Below the pieces are notes generated by a model. That model worked only from the letters and a program-made list of their open reading frames with translations, was not told the DNA's origin and made no database searches. A stretch of DNA of 6,469 bases, taken from the NCBI GenBank assembly GCA_031260385.1, contig JAIRKB010000010.1, positions 1 to 6,469 of the forward strand, in the 5' to 3' direction. Source of the DNA: Propionibacteriaceae bacterium. GTDB lineage: Bacteria > Actinomycetota > Actinomycetes > Propionibacteriales > Propionibacteriaceae. The translations under genes were made by a program, and so were the position numbers. Every line of letters begins with the position of its first letter. The first letter of the stretch is position 1. This document shows positions 6,101 to 6,469 of this stretch, one piece after another.

Positions 6101-6130
6101 TTGTGCCTAAGGCCCATGATTCGGTATCGT
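6101..6130 (+). promoter_or_regulatory. Possible tRNA promoter
   Basis: TTGTGC (6101-6106) and TATCGT (6125-6130) are 18 bases apart and would start a transcript near 6137, about 15 bases before the tRNA-Gly 5' end. TATACA at 6144-6149 looks more like a -10 but is too close to the tRNA to serve it. The match is weak. Confidence 0.3.
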
Positions 6131-6151
6131 GGACTCTTGCATGTATACATT

Positions 6152-6224
6152 GCGGACGTGGCTCAGCTGGTAGAGCATCACCTTGCCAAGGTGAGGGTCG
6201 CGGGTTCGAATCCCGTCGTCCGCT
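6152..6224 (+). tRNA. tRNA-Gly (anticodon GCC)
   Basis: A complete 73-base cloverleaf. Acceptor GCGGACG (6152-6158) pairs with CGTCCGC (6217-6223), and the discriminator base is U at 6224. The D-arm contains GCTC...GAGC, the anticodon stem-loop reads CCTTGCCAAGG with GCC at 6185-6187, and the T-arm is CGGG-TTCGAAT-CCCG. CCA is not encoded. It decodes GGC and GGU. Confidence 0.97.
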
Positions 6225-6256
6225 CGGAGCGTCTCGAACTTCCGAGAGTTCTAATC

Positions 6257-6327
6257 GGTGGAGTGGCCGAGAGGCGAGGCAGCGGCCTGCAAAGCCGTGA
6301 ACACGGGTTCGAATCCCGTCTCCACCT
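6257..6327 (+). tRNA. tRNA-Cys (anticodon GCA)
   Basis: A complete 71-base cloverleaf. Acceptor GGTGGAG (6257-6263) pairs with CTCCACC (6320-6326), and U6327 is the discriminator, as known for tRNA-Cys identity. The anticodon stem GCGGC/GCCGT encloses the loop CTGCAAA with GCA at 6289-6291. The T-arm is identical in core to that of the neighbouring tRNA-Gly. CCA is not encoded. It lies 32 bases after tRNA-Gly and is almost certainly cotranscribed. In many actinomycetes a tRNA-Val follows this pair; none is visible in the 142 bases left here. Confidence 0.97.
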
Positions 6328-6334
6328 CGACGCA
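6323..6334 (+). repeat. 12-bp direct repeat, copy at the tRNA-Cys 3' end
   Basis: CACCTCGACGCA spans the last five bases of tRNA-Cys and the next seven bases. It recurs exactly at 6416-6427. Confidence 0.5.
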
Positions 6335-6342
6335 GGTTGAGA

Positions 6343-6366
6343 GAAATGGGAGCTTGCTCACATTTC
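6343..6366 (+). repeat. Hairpin downstream of tRNA-Cys
   Basis: GAAATG-G-GAGC-TT-GCTC-A-CATTTC can fold into ten base pairs with one G/A mismatch and a very tight loop. It starts 16 bases after the tRNA and has no U-run behind it. It could help terminate or process the tRNA transcript. Confidence 0.4.
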
Positions 6367-6390
6367 CGAAACCAAGGAAGAGGTTGACGA

Positions 6391-6409
6391 GCTGGTCCAA
6401 GGGACCAGC
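6391..6409 (+). terminator. Possible hairpin terminator after the tRNA pair
   Basis: GCTGGTCC-AAG-GGACCAGC is a perfect 8-bp stem with a 3-base loop. An outer stem GAGGT (6380-6384) with ACCTC (6417-6421) can enclose it. There is no U-tail, so intrinsic termination is uncertain; actinobacterial terminators often lack one. It may instead be a processing structure. Confidence 0.35.
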
Positions 6410-6415
6410 GAGGAA

Positions 6416-6427
6416 CACCTCGACGCA
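6416..6427 (+). repeat. 12-bp direct repeat, downstream copy
   Basis: Exact second copy of CACCTCGACGCA, 93 bases after the copy at the tRNA-Cys 3' end. No integrase gene is visible, so calling this an attachment-site scar is speculative. Confidence 0.45.
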
Positions 6428-6469
6428 CGAGCACCCCCTCGAGCTACAACTAAATACCCCAGGTATTAC

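Larger units (their letters stand above)
5820..6151. other. Intergenic control region between the transport operon and the tRNA genes
   Basis: A 332-base region with no supportable protein gene. Its left part (5820-5980) carries the leader repeats, the operon promoter, the palindrome and the direct repeats listed separately. In 5981-6100 I see no motif I can defend. The right end must hold the tRNA promoter. The operon and the tRNA genes are divergently transcribed from it. Confidence 0.7.

Noticed and set aside
6058..6340. Plus-strand open frames across the tRNAs, including one with VAQLVEHHLAKVRVAGSNPV.
   Set aside because: These are direct translations of tRNA-Gly and tRNA-Cys, another recurrent annotation artefact.
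5943..6434. A 163-residue minus-strand open frame with the strings GIRTRVHG and RRDSNPRPSPWQGDALPAEP.
   Set aside because: It is the antisense translation of the two tRNA genes, a well-known source of false protein annotations; nothing outside the tRNAs in it looks like a protein.
1..6469. CRISPR arrays, insertion sequences, toxin-antitoxin or phage defence genes.
   Set aside because: I looked on both strands and found no repeat-spacer pattern, no transposase and no defence gene; the window is a transport operon plus two tRNAs.

Overview
The window holds one end of a carbohydrate-uptake operon on the minus strand and two tRNA genes on the plus strand. Read in the direction of transcription (right to left), the operon encodes a lipoprotein substrate-binding protein (5819-4770), a double-domain ABC ATPase (4686-3106), two different RbsC-type permeases (3109-2144 and 2147-1170) and two short-chain dehydrogenases (1156-404, and 378 to the left edge, where it is cut). 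The last four complete genes are tightly packed: two ATGA overlaps, then gaps of 13 and 25 bases. The only larger gap inside the unit, between the binding-protein and ATPase genes, holds a perfect 12-bp inverted repeat.

The host is most likely an actinomycete (Actinomycetota). The evidence is the fairly GC-rich coding sequence, the lipoprotein signal peptide (which alone would fit most bacteria), tRNA genes without encoded CCA, the Gly(GCC)-Cys(GCA) tRNA order common in that phylum, and a TANNNT-type -10 box. This is an inference; genus and species cannot be read from the window.

The gene order binding protein-ATPase-permease-permease, together with the sequence of the binding protein, recalls the E. 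coli YtfQ-YtfR-YtfT-YjfF importer for furanose sugars. The adjacent dehydrogenases suggest that the imported sugar, sugar alcohol or sugar acid is oxidised or reduced at once in the cytoplasm. The substrate cannot be fixed from sequence alone. No regulator, kinase or aldolase gene is in view; these may lie beyond the left edge.

The 332-base gap between the binding-protein gene and the first tRNA (5820-6151) is the control region. It holds a candidate promoter (TTGTGA-17-TAGCGT), a perfect 16-bp palindrome upstream of it, a 12-bp direct repeat on both sides of the palindrome, and a run of alternating TTGAG/CTCAA inverted repeats in the predicted leader. Downstream of the tRNAs (6328-6469) are two hairpins and a 12-bp repeat of the tRNA-Cys 3' end, but no gene that can be supported.

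The transport and enzyme families are well known. The less ordinary material is the regulatory architecture, the internal hairpins and the tRNA-end repeat.
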